Source: Jidongwangia harbinensis (GTDB lineage: Bacteria > Actinomycetota > Actinomycetes > Mycobacteriales > Micromonosporaceae). Taken from it: a DNA stretch of 64,000 nt. The notes beneath the pieces were generated by a model, which had not been told where the DNA came from, ran no database searches, and worked only from the letters and a program-made list of their open reading frames with translations. The position numbers and the translations under genes are program-made. This document shows positions 24,557 through 33,578 of the stretch, piece after piece. The stretch covers positions 62,001 to 126,000 of the forward strand of contig NZ_JAIWNC010000028.1 of NCBI RefSeq assembly GCF_020216025.1, given 5' to 3'. Each line of letters opens with the position of its first letter. The first letter of the stretch is position 1.

Positions 24557-27036
24557 CCCGTCGCCCGCAGCCGCAACAACGTCGTCGACGAGTCCTCCTC
24601 ACCCTCTCCGACCGGCGTACTGCCGTCCGGATCGACGACCACTGACAACTTCCTGCCGTCCTCGGACTCCAGGTCCGCCGTCACACGGTGCCCGGCACCG
24701 GAACGCAGCCCATCACCACGAATCTCGTAAACGGCCGGCACTTCCAGCTCCAGAACCCCAGTCGGGGCGGACACCCGGAAGCAAAACCTCCCTCTGCCGT
24801 TCACTCCCACCAATGCGGTGGTGCTCACCCGCAGCAATCCGATGTCCCCCTCGACCGGTGTGGCGCAGTCGACCATGCGAATGCGGCCGTCGCCGGCGAT
24901 CAACCGAATCCCAAGCGTGGCCAGGAACTTCGCCTCACCGGGATACGAGAAGTCCTCTAGCGCGAATACGGGGGCGGGTTCGGAAGCGACCTGGCGCACA
25001 GGCACCGCCGCAGCGGCGACCTGGCGCTGGTACAGGTCGCGTACCTCGACGGAGGTCAGGACGCCTTGCACGGTGTGTACCTCATCAACGCTGCCCGACC
25101 ACCGGTAATCGTCCGCGCCCTTCCACCGGCCGCCGCCGATGACGAACCGGCTGGTAGCCGGCCACACCGTCGCCACGCTCGCCGCTCCGGCAGCCTCGCC
25201 GTTGACGTACAAGATGATGCGCTGGCCCGCCGCGTCGTACACCCCGGTCAGGTGCGCCCAGACGCCGACGACCGGGCCGATCGCGGCGACGATCTGCACC
25301 AACGACCCGCCGGAGTCGGAATCGGCAGTATGCAGCCAGAAGGTCCATCGGTTGGCGGTGTTCTTGCCAAGTCCAAACATGCTCGTCCGGGTGCCGTCCT
25401 GCGACACGGCGTTAGTGTTGGTGGCGGTCAGCCGGTCGGCCCGCACCCACGCGGACACCGAGTACGACTGATCGGTGCGTACCGCGGCCGGGCCGGTCAG
25501 GACCTGATCGACGCCGCCAAACGAGGCAGCCCGGCGCAGGCGCCCGTCGGTGTACAGCACCCGGCCGACCGAGGTGAGGTGCCGGTCGTAGCCGGAGGAG
25601 TCCGGTGCCCGATCCTGCATCGCCCACCGACCGGTCGCGGCATTGGCCATCGACGGCATCTGGCCGCGAGTCAACGCCCTGTTCCAGGCCTTCACCTCGG
25701 CAATGTCACCGGCCCAGAAGTAGGCGTTCGCACCCACCCACCGGCCGCGGCCGATCGCAAACGCCCCGCCCGCGGTCCACGGCGCGACCGACATGGTGGC
25801 CGTCGCGGCGAGCGCGCCGTCGACGTAGAGCGCCAAGCTGCGGTCCGCCACGGTGAACACGCCGGCGAGGTGCGTCCAGACGCCGACCTTCGGGCCCGTG
25901 GCCGCCGCGGCCTGCGCCAAGGCACCACCGCCGTCCGTATCGGCCGAGTGCGTCCAGAAGACCCACTTGTTGGCGGTGTTCTTACCCAGCCCGAACATGC
26001 TCGTGCGGGCGCCATCGACGGACACAACATTGGAATTCACCGCACTCAGCACCGTCGGCCGCACCCAGGCCGACACGGTGTAGTCACCGGCCGTGTCGAC
26101 CACCGGGTCTACCGTCGCCGCACCGTCGTTGACACCGTCGAACCGCACCGCAGTCTCACCACCGGGAATGCGCCCGCTCTGCCCCAACGCCGCCCCGGAC
26201 ACCGACGCCGGGTGCGCGGGCCCGGCCACCGTACTGTCGCCCAGAGTGGTTCCCGACATCTCGCTCATGTCCCACCGGCCCACCGGCTCGCCCGTCACGA
26301 CGCTCTGCCGGACCCAGTCGCCGAGGTCGTCCACCCGGATCGCGGTCGCTTCCCGCTCCGGCTCCGTCTCATCCAGACACCCACCCGGCCACGACGTGTT
26401 GATGACGCCGGTCAGCAGCGGCCCGTCCGCGGCCTCCTGTAACGCCGGCCCACCGGCGTCACCGCGGCACACACCGACGGCGTCGCCACCGACGGTCAAC
26501 TCCGCCTCGGACACCTCTCGGACCGTGAACTCGGCGCTGTGCGCCGCCGCGGGCAGCCAGTCCTGCTGGGTACGCCCGTAACCGGCCACACGGACCGTCG
26601 AGTCCACCGCGGCCGGCGCACTCGCCAGGGCCACCGGTGTGACGCCGCGCACCGGCGCCGCCAGCCGCGCCAACAGCACGCCCCGCGTCGCGTGCGGCAC
26701 CACCTGCACCACCGACCGCACCTGACCGCCCGCGCTCGGCAAGTCGCCCCGACCCAGCGACGCGGTCACCGGCACCACCGGGCGGCCGGCAGCAGCGGCA
26801 CCGGCACCGGTCTCCAGGCACGCAGCCGCCGTCAGCACCCACTCAGCCGCGACCAGGGCACCACTGCACGCCTGCACGCCGTCGCCGACGTCCAACTTGG
26901 CGACGAACGAATACCGTTCGGCCGGTGCCGCCTGTCCACCCGCGACGGCAAACGCCGGCGCGCTCGAAGCAACAACCACTGCGGCGACCGCCCCCGCTCC
27001 GACAGAGAGCAGGCGGACGCGCAAGGACCTTGTCAA
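24553..27036 (-). CDS. Secreted trypsin-fold pseudoprotease with two LamG domains
   Basis: About 827 residues. I prefer the TTG at 27036: GGGGG lies 6 bases upstream and a clean signal peptide follows (LLSVGAGAVAAVVVASSAP AFA); an ATG at 27105 adds 23 residues. Residues ~30-240 are a chymotrypsin-like fold, but every catalytic residue is changed: TAAAC instead of TAAHC (Ala72), Gly119 at the Asp position before LLARLAAPV, and GDAGGPA instead of GDSGGP (Ala193). Two LamG/concanavalin-like jelly rolls follow, each with TSMFGLGKNTANKW/R. The last ~120 residues are strand-rich. It should be a non-enzymatic extracellular binding protein. Its stop overlaps the toxin start (ATGA), so the two are made together. 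Confidence 0.85.
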   Translation of the reverse strand: MTRSLRVRLLSVGAGAVAAVVVASSAPAFAVAGGQAAPAERYSFVAKLDVGDGVQACSGALVAAEWVLTAAACLETGAGAAAAGRPVVPVTASLGRGDLPSAGGQVRSVVQVVPHATRGVLLARLAAPVRGVTPVALASAPAAVDSTVRVAGYGRTQQDWLPAAAHSAEFTVREVSEAELTVGGDAVGVCRGDAGGPALQEAADGPLLTGVINTSWPGGCLDETEPEREATAIRVDDLGDWVRQSVVTGEPVGRWDMSEMSGTTLGDSTVAGPAHPASVSGAALGQSGRIPGGETAVRFDGVNDGAATVDPVVDTAGDYTVSAWVRPTVLSAVNSNVVSVDGARTSMFGLGKNTANKWVFWTHSADTDGGGALAQAAAATGPKVGVWTHLAGVFTVADRSLALYVDGALAATATMSVAPWTAGGAFAIGRGRWVGANAYFWAGDIAEVKAWNRALTRGQMPSMANAATGRWAMQDRAPDSSGYDRHLTSVGRVLYTDGRLRRAASFGGVDQVLTGPAAVRTDQSYSVSAWVRADRLTATNTNAVSQDGTRTSMFGLGKNTANRWTFWLHTADSDSGGSLVQIVAAIGPVVGVWAHLTGVYDAAGQRIILYVNGEAAGAASVATVWPATSRFVIGGGRWKGADDYRWSGSVDEVHTVQGVLTSVEVRDLYQRQVAAAAVPVRQVASEPAPVFALEDFSYPGEAKFLATLGIRLIAGDGRIRMVDCATPVEGDIGLLRVSTTALVGVNGRGRFCFRVSAPTGVLELEVPAVYEIRGDGLRSGAGHRVTADLESEDGRKLSVVVDPDGSTPVGEGEEDSSTTLLRLRATG

Positions 27037-28006
27037 CGTGATCCCCCGTGTCAGTCGACGCACCACCCGACGGCACGCACGTAACTGAGTGACTACCAAG
27101 CGCATCGATGTGCGTCAAGGCCCCATGACGTCAACGCCTGATCGGGCAGCGAACGACATCACGCCGTCCCAATGACCGACAGCGTTCGTCGAGGGTGGAC
27201 TGCGACGTGATGGACATTCGACCGACTGACACGCATTCCCTGCACCGTCTGACGGCCGCCGGGGGACTCGTACGAGGCCAGCGGGCCATCCTCGGCCCGG
27301 CACATCCGCAACCGCTGCGTTCCCAACTCGGTCTGACCATCGCGCTCGAGATGACCGGCGACTCCGCTGGCGGACAGGCGCAACTGCGCCTCGTGCGACA
27401 AGCCGCGTCCAAGAACGTCGGGCGACTCACGCAGACCTTCGGTCAACCATTTGCTGCCTTGTTGCTCAACCCCCTCCCCACCGCGTTGTGGAAGCGCCTC
27501 GCGGCCCCACCACAACCGCCGGAGGACTGCTTGCTGACTCCGCGCTCCGGGGAGAAACCAATGGCCTCGACCGCGTGGCCTGCAGGTAAAGCTGTTCTCG
27601 GTAAGGGCTGTGGCCGATCACGACTTCCAGCACCCGGGTTCGTGCTGCCATGGGATCGTGGGCCAGTGCGTCAGCCGGCCGGATATGTGCGTCGAAGGGT
27701 TCGCTGGCGGACGGCTTCGCGGTCGGGCTCGGCCGATCCGTAGTCGTCGCCGCCGGCGCGCGGTCCGCGGTGGCAGCCGACGGCGAGGTGCGGACGGCGA
27801 TGAGGCCGAGGGCGCTCGCCATCACCGTTGATGTCAGCCTGACATCTGTCCAGAGCGCCGCCCAACAGGACCCCCCAACCCGAAAAGTGTCTAGATCTAG
27901 CGGCCGGGTGTGATCCGGATTCGGTGGACCGGCGGGACTGGAGACGCCGGCAGGTGGAGCGCCGACGCGCATTGCGCAGGGCGGCCGCCGGCGCGTGACG
28001 ACTGGA
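27037..28006. other. Long gap, no well-supported gene
   Basis: Almost 1 kb upstream of the toxin operon, the expected place for its promoter. One minus-strand frame around 27530-27850 contains a short hydrophobic start and a Thr/Pro/Ser-rich stretch, like a small secreted protein, but start and end are unclear. I would not call a gene here. Confidence 0.4.
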
Positions 28007-31000
28007 CTAGCAGGTCTGGCGGTACGGAAGGCCAGGAATGTAGTGTGCCCATTCGGACCTGTCGAGTCCTCGGCCCGCCATCGCACACGCCTTCGCGCGC
28101 GGATCGGCAGCTAGGGCCATGATCTCGCCAACGTCCCAGGTGAACACCTCGAAGCTCGGGCTACCGGACACGACGGTTTTCTCGCCGGGTCCGAAGAACA
28201 CCGAAGAAACGGCGTTTGTATGCCCTCGCAGGATCGCCAGTCGCTTCGGATCTTCGGGGTGGTACAGATCCCAGACGGTCACGTTCTGGTCTTCTCCTCC
28301 GGTTAGGAGCACGCGGCCGTCAGCACTGAACGACGCCGACCCAACCCCGGGGTCCGTGCTTGGCACGGCACCGATCCGGCGCACATCGCCGAGATCCCGC
28401 ACGTCCCAGAGATAGCTCGTTTCCTTTCCGCCGGTGAACAGTCTCGTACCCGTGCGATCGAAAACGAACGGCATTGCGGCGTCGGACAGTGCACCTGTCA
28501 GCCGGCGCGGGCGGGTCGGTTCGCTGATGTCCCAGAACACCGCCGCATCCGATTCCGCTTCTGCGTTGTACATGGTGGAGGCGGCAAGCCGCGCGTCCGG
28601 GCTGACCATGGCGATCGCGAGCGGGCTACCGTCTGTCTGGAGTTCGGATAGCCGTGCGGGTCGGGCCGGATTGCTCAGATCCCAGATCGTGATGCTGGCA
28701 ACGAAATTACCCTCTTCGGAAGCGCTCGCATCGACGGCCGTGATGACCGCCATCCGTGCGTCGTCGCTCACGCTGACGTAAGTTGGCCCGTCCATGCCTG
28801 TACCGAAGGCGCCTAGACGCACGGGGCGGGCCGGATTAGTAACCTCCCACACTGTCGCTTGGCCGCGCGATCCGGTTAGCACGATACTTTGTGTCGCGGC
28901 CGCCGCGAAACTGTCGATGTCCTGCGGTGCAACGCTTAGCCGGCCTACCCGTCGCGGTGCTCGAGGATCGGTCAAGTTCCACAACAAGGCTTCGCCTTTT
29001 CTCCGGCCCCCGGCGAGGAGCAGCTTCCGGTCCGGTCCGATCGGCACCACCTCGTTGATGCCGCCGTCGGAACTACCCGGGATTCGTGCCGCCTGAGGTA
29101 TCGCGGCGGGCGGGCGAAGATCCCAGATCGTGACGCGGCTCCCGTCGCTGGTCGCCGCCAGCCGGCCGTCGGTGCTCACCGCCGCGCCGGAATCAGAACG
29201 GCCGAACGTCGCGGTACGGCTCGGATGTTGGGGATCGCGAAGGTCCCAAAGACTGTTGGGCTGCCCCGGGCTGGCCATCACCGCAGTGTCGCCGCTGGGT
29301 GTCACCGCTACGGACGCACCGCCCAGGTCCTGAGTTTCGTAGGTCGTCTTCAGCTCGCCGTACCGCTGCGGTTTACCGGGGTTGCTCAGGTCATAGACCA
29401 CGCCGCTCCCTGCGGTCACCATCTTCCCGTTCCGAGCGACCGTCAGCGTCATATCGAACGGGTCGGGCTCGTCGAGCCGCCCGAGCCGTCGAGGCCGCTG
29501 CAGATCGGTGACCTCCCAGACGTTGAAACCGCCAGCCTGTACAACCGCGAGCTTGCCGTCGTCGCTCAGGCCGTAGTTTGGCGACTGCACACCCGGTGAC
29601 CTCAGGCGACCGGCCCGGCGGGGGTGCCGAGCATCGGTCAGATTCCACAGTTGGAGATCATTGACCGAGTCACCGGCCGTCAGAGCGACCGTGCCGGAGC
29701 TGTCAAGAATCGCCCGTCCCGCCGAACCAGCCAGCCGGGCAACCCTGGTGGCCCGATACCGTGGCCCGTCCAGCCGCCACACCTCGGTGCGGTCGTTCAT
29801 ACCGAGCAGCATTATCTTATGGTTGGCGCTGAATTCGGCCGACCAGATGCGCTGGGCCGAGGTGAAGGTGCTCAGCGGGTGTGGCCGGCTCGGGTCGGTC
29901 AGGTCCCAAAAGGTGGCCGTCGCATCCTCGGTTCCGACCAGCACTACTGGGCGATCAGGCACGAACGCGATTGCGTCTGCCTCTGAGGTGATCCCGGGAA
30001 GGGCCGCCGCGAAACGATTGTCGATCACCGTGTCGAGCAGACCGACGCGGGTCTCGCGGGTCGGGGTGATCGCGTAAGCGGCCGCGGCGAGCCGAAGCGC
30101 GGTTGCCGGCTCGGGCTCACGAAGCAAGGCCGACTCGAACACGAGTCCGCGCGCCGTTGCAACCTGCTGCTGCTCGGCGGCTCGGCGGGACTCCCGGATG
30201 GCAATCCCTGCCGTACCGGTGGCCAGCACCAGCAGGCCGACCAGCGTCATGACGACCAGCCGCCGCACCCGGTTCCGCCTGCGTAGAGAGGCTCCTTCCG
30301 CCTCGATTCGGCGCTGCTCGGCCGCGGTGCTGCGCACGACGAGCTCCGCCAGATGCCATGTCTCGGACGGACGTTCGGCGACCATCACGACCGCCTGCTG
30401 CAGGACGGCGCCCCGAAGCAGGAAGTCGTCGCCATGCTCGGTCCAGTCGCGCTTACGAAGCTCGGTGTGGTCCAGCCAGGTGAGGAACCCAGCGTCGTCG
30501 GCACGCCAGGCCACCAAGCACGGCCACTCGCGCAGCAGGATCTCGTGCGCGATCTCGGCCGCCTCCGCACCGGTGGCGGAGTCCCGGAGCAACGTGACCA
30601 GCCGGCAGGAGGCATCGGCCAGCTTGTTCACCACGGCCCAGTCCGCCTCTGACAGCTCGGTGCGCAGCACCGGCCGGCCGACACCAGCCAGGTCGGTGCG
30701 GGTGAATCTGCAGAAGACGTGCTTCGCGCGTAGCCGCTCGTCTTCGGTGAGCCGGGCGAGGCACTCGTCAGCATGCAGAATCAGACCGCGTCGCAGACCA
30801 CCCATGTCAACGTACGATTCGAGCGTGAGCTCCTCGTTTCGCTGGGCCCATAGCTGACGCAGCGTGAACTGGACCAGTGGCAAGTCGCCGGCCTGGCCGG
30901 CGAAGTCCTTGACGATCTGAGCGACCAGCCGATCGTCGAGCCGGATCTTCTTCCGGGAGTTCGCAAGCTCGGCCGGGCCTACGATCGCGGATCGCAGTTC

Positions 31001-32233
31001 CGTCTCATTCATCTGCCGCAACGGACGCGCGTTCCGCTGCAGGTAGCCGCCGAGTCGGGTTTCCAAGGTGACGAAACGGCCATAGAAGTCGTCGCGTACC
31101 CCGAGCGCGATCACTGCGGCCTGGTCGCGCTCTGCCTCAACAAGATCACCGATCATGCCGATGAAAAGTTCGAGCTCCCGTTCATCGTGGCGGTGCGACA
31201 AAGCTTGCTCGAGCTGGTCCACAACCAGCACAGCGCGCTCGTGTCCGGTGAGCACAGCGAGTTCCGCCAACGCGCCTGCTAAGCCCAAGGTGGCCAGGCT
31301 CCTCCGCCAGCGGTCAGTGTCAGCGTGACCCGATACCCGGCCCATCGCGGCCGCGATCGCCGTCACGACCCGGTCACCTGGGCGGACGAACAGCTCGACC
31401 TGAGAGGCCGTCCGTCGGAGCCCGGCGACGAGGCCGGCGGCCAGCACCGACGACTTTCCGCTGCCGGAGGCACCCATGATCGCCAGCAGCGGTCGTTTTT
31501 CCGCGTCGGCGAGCAGAGTGCCGACGAAGGTTTCCCGGCCGAAGAAGCGTTCGGCATCACCCACCTCGAAGGAACGCAGACCTGGATACGGCGACGCTGG
31601 CGGGCGATAGAGCTGGTCCGGCCACATGTCGACGGCGACATCGGCACGGACCACATAGACATCGGTTCCGTCCCCACCGGCCGCGTGCAGGATGCCTGCC
31701 ACCTCACCCGTGCCGATCAGCCAGACCGGTCCTCCGCTGAACCCGGCACCGACCGCGAACGCGCCTCTGATCACTTGATCGACCTGGATCCGACCCTTGT
31801 CGATGTCTCCCATCAGTTCGCCACCGACATGCCCCGGAGCATGTCGGTCAGGCGACGGGCCCCACATCTGTACGGCCGCTCGCGGTGGCGGATCGTCGAG
31901 AACGAGGGCCAGTGGCGGCGTGCCGACGGGCTTGGGCTGCTTCAGGACGAGGCCGGCGCAGTCGTGCGTGAGGAGGTCGGCCCCTCCCGCCGGGCCCCAT
32001 GCCGCGACTGCCGCCCGGCAGACCGGCATTTCCTCGCCGACACCGCCGAACGGGAACTCGATCAGGAGATAGGCGTCCCGGTCTGGTTCCTCAGTTGTGC
32101 GCTGCGGTCGCCCCAGCGCGGCGTTGACTACATGCGCGGCCGTCAGCAATTGCCGCTCTCCGACCACGAAGGCAAGGCCTACCGGCTTCTGATCTCTCCC
32201 GAGCACCCGTGCAACGGAATGCTCAGGTGTCAT
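28007..32233 (-). CDS. Trypsin-nSTAND1 NTPase-WD40 conflict protein
   Basis: 1408 residues. Residues ~1-200 are a trypsin-like protease with an intact triad: His34 in LTAAHVV, an Asp in LLTHDCAGLVL (Asp91) and Ser166 in GAGFSGGPVW. An nSTAND1 NTPase follows: YPGLRSFEVGDAERFFGRE, Walker A GASGSGKS at 254-261 and Walker B AVLVVDQLEQAL. A transmembrane helix (LVVMTLVGLLVLATGTAGI) precedes a long WD40 propeller of about a dozen blades (IWDLSNPARPARL). The family picture is an NTP-driven sensor that releases proteolytic activity on recognising an invader or stress; here the likely readout is a membrane-bound protease. It overlaps the trypco1 gene by 11 bases. Confidence 0.88.
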   Translation of the reverse strand: MTPEHSVARVLGRDQKPVGLAFVVGERQLLTAAHVVNAALGRPQRTTEEPDRDAYLLIEFPFGGVGEEMPVCRAAVAAWGPAGGADLLTHDCAGLVLKQPKPVGTPPLALVLDDPPPRAAVQMWGPSPDRHAPGHVGGELMGDIDKGRIQVDQVIRGAFAVGAGFSGGPVWLIGTGEVAGILHAAGGDGTDVYVVRADVAVDMWPDQLYRPPASPYPGLRSFEVGDAERFFGRETFVGTLLADAEKRPLLAIMGASGSGKSSVLAAGLVAGLRRTASQVELFVRPGDRVVTAIAAAMGRVSGHADTDRWRRSLATLGLAGALAELAVLTGHERAVLVVDQLEQALSHRHDERELELFIGMIGDLVEAERDQAAVIALGVRDDFYGRFVTLETRLGGYLQRNARPLRQMNETELRSAIVGPAELANSRKKIRLDDRLVAQIVKDFAGQAGDLPLVQFTLRQLWAQRNEELTLESYVDMGGLRRGLILHADECLARLTEDERLRAKHVFCRFTRTDLAGVGRPVLRTELSEADWAVVNKLADASCRLVTLLRDSATGAEAAEIAHEILLREWPCLVAWRADDAGFLTWLDHTELRKRDWTEHGDDFLLRGAVLQQAVVMVAERPSETWHLAELVVRSTAAEQRRIEAEGASLRRRNRVRRLVVMTLVGLLVLATGTAGIAIRESRRAAEQQQVATARGLVFESALLREPEPATALRLAAAAYAITPTRETRVGLLDTVIDNRFAAALPGITSEADAIAFVPDRPVVLVGTEDATATFWDLTDPSRPHPLSTFTSAQRIWSAEFSANHKIMLLGMNDRTEVWRLDGPRYRATRVARLAGSAGRAILDSSGTVALTAGDSVNDLQLWNLTDARHPRRAGRLRSPGVQSPNYGLSDDGKLAVVQAGGFNVWEVTDLQRPRRLGRLDEPDPFDMTLTVARNGKMVTAGSGVVYDLSNPGKPQRYGELKTTYETQDLGGASVAVTPSGDTAVMASPGQPNSLWDLRDPQHPSRTATFGRSDSGAAVSTDGRLAATSDGSRVTIWDLRPPAAIPQAARIPGSSDGGINEVVPIGPDRKLLLAGGRRKGEALLWNLTDPRAPRRVGRLSVAPQDIDSFAAAATQSIVLTGSRGQATVWEVTNPARPVRLGAFGTGMDGPTYVSVSDDARMAVITAVDASASEEGNFVASITIWDLSNPARPARLSELQTDGSPLAIAMVSPDARLAASTMYNAEAESDAAVFWDISEPTRPRRLTGALSDAAMPFVFDRTGTRLFTGGKETSYLWDVRDLGDVRRIGAVPSTDPGVGSASFSADGRVLLTGGEDQNVTVWDLYHPEDPKRLAILRGHTNAVSSVFFGPGEKTVVSGSPSFEVFTWDVGEIMALAADPRAKACAMAGRGLDRSEWAHYIPGLPYRQTC

Positions 32234-32570
32234 CGCCCGGACGATCCCAATTCATGGTCACCTTCAAGGTCGCCTCGGCGGTGCCTTTGGTGAGAATTAC
32301 TCCGGTCTCTCCGCCCAGTTTCACGCCGATCTCCACGGCCACTCGGTCAGGCGAATTCTCATGCTCACGCACCTTCGAAATGATCGTTCCAACAGCGGGC
32401 AGCAAGCGATTAATCGACGTCGAAAGCGAATGGGCAGCACGGAAAGTACGACGACCATCACTAGACGTAAGCTCGACATCGTCCGCGCCCACATCTCGCG
32501 ATTCGACCTCGATCTCGATCTCAACCTCACCATCTTCTTCGATCGGCACCCGAAGCAGGACCGTGGCCAT
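32223..32570 (-). CDS. Trypco1 (CU044_2847-family) trypsin-co-occurring protein
   Basis: 115 residues from the ATG at 32570, where GAGGAG lies 6 bases upstream; an in-frame ATG at 32591 is less well placed. Small beta-rich domain: VLLRVPIEEDGEVEIEIEV, then LLPAVGTIISKVRE, RVAVEIGVKLGGETGVILTKG and EATLKVTMNW. This matches the trypsin-co-occurring domain 1 proteins encoded next to trypsin-NTPase conflict proteins. It is translated just ahead of the protease-NTPase gene with an 11-base overlap. It probably acts as a partner or regulator of the protease. Confidence 0.85.
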   Translation of the reverse strand: MATVLLRVPIEEDGEVEIEIEVESRDVGADDVELTSSDGRRTFRAAHSLSTSINRLLPAVGTIISKVREHENSPDRVAVEIGVKLGGETGVILTKGTAEATLKVTMNWDRPGDDT

Positions 32571-33578
32571 CGAGAACTCCTCATCGGACAATCGAATCGG
32601 TCAACATCACAGCAAACGAGAAAGGCTTATGAGTCGTTGGCGCCGTGCACCAGGGGTGTCGGGGCCCGTGCGCCAACACCCCGAGGTCCCAAGCCCGCTG
32701 AACCCGCCGTGCCTTGCTTTGCCGCCATTCAGCACCGACGCCTGGCGTAATGTCAAGGCCTTTCACTCGAATGATGTAAAACTTTCTCGCATGCCAGCAG
32801 CAATTTGCGATGCGACACGTTGCGGAAAGGATTTCTCGACTCGGCGAGAATTGCTCGCACATGCCATACTCGCTTAAACGTCCGACTTGTGAGCGAGAGG
32901 TTAAGGTTCCTGGTGCGCAAGATCGCTATCACTTTGGCGGCATCGGCACTTCTCGCCACCGATTGAGGCGGGTTCGGTGGGCGTCGGGTCTGTCGTTTTG
33001 GCGGGTCGCCGCGGTGCATGTTGCTGCCCGACGGGGCATGCACGGCAGCCGCCGGTCGAGGCGGCGGATTATGGTGTTGATCGCAGCCCAACGGATGAAC
33101 GCCACCAGCCGCTGAAATTCAGCCTCACCGAGGCCGGCAATCTCGCCGTGAACTGGATCTACCTGATCGACCGGATCAGCGCCACCGTCGCGGTGGGTAG
33201 TCACCGGCCTTCCGGCGCCGTCAGCGGACCGGGCATTCGCCAAATGCGCCGTGTTGCCGCGGCGGAGTGGACGGGCCTGCATTTTACGGGCGACACCTGA
33301 TCGCCGGCGCAGTTTTTGACCAGGTCCAGGTCACCGTCGGCCCAAACCAGCACGTACGCATCGGAGTAGACCTGGGTGTCCAGGCGCTTATGAAACACGC
33401 CTTAGACCGTCCCGGGCGGGATCTCGCCGGTACAGCATGGGAGCCCGCCTCCATCCAGACGCGCAGAGAAGTACGGACATCCCGTGCAGACGCCCTCGAA
33501 AATCGACAGGCGGCGACGGATCCGGTCCAGGTCTATCGGAAACGGTCGTCTGCGATGGAGGAGCGCGTCTTGATCTCC
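32571..33578. other. Gap between two STAND loci; only weak coding traces
   Basis: About 1 kb. Two minus-strand frames have local coding character: ~33270-33398 (HKRLDTQVYSDAYVLVWADG) and ~33030-33160 (GEIAGLGEAEFQRLVAFIRW). Neither makes a credible gene; a decayed gene is possible. Near 32640-32690 there is a nested GC-rich inverted repeat (GTTGGCGC/GCGCCAAC around GGGGTGT/ACACCCC) that could be a terminator. The promoter of the trypco1 operon should also lie here. Confidence 0.35.

Noticed and set aside
21572..24730. Very long open frame on the plus strand, opposite the ALF-repeat toxin
   Set aside because: It mirrors the Ala-rich GCC/GCG codons of the toxin and encodes a Gly/Arg/Val-rich low-complexity product with no family features; a shadow of the real gene.
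27466..28086. A 206-residue minus-strand frame upstream of the toxin operon
   Set aside because: Mostly Arg/Pro/Ser-rich with only a short plausible stretch; no start, domain or neighbour support.
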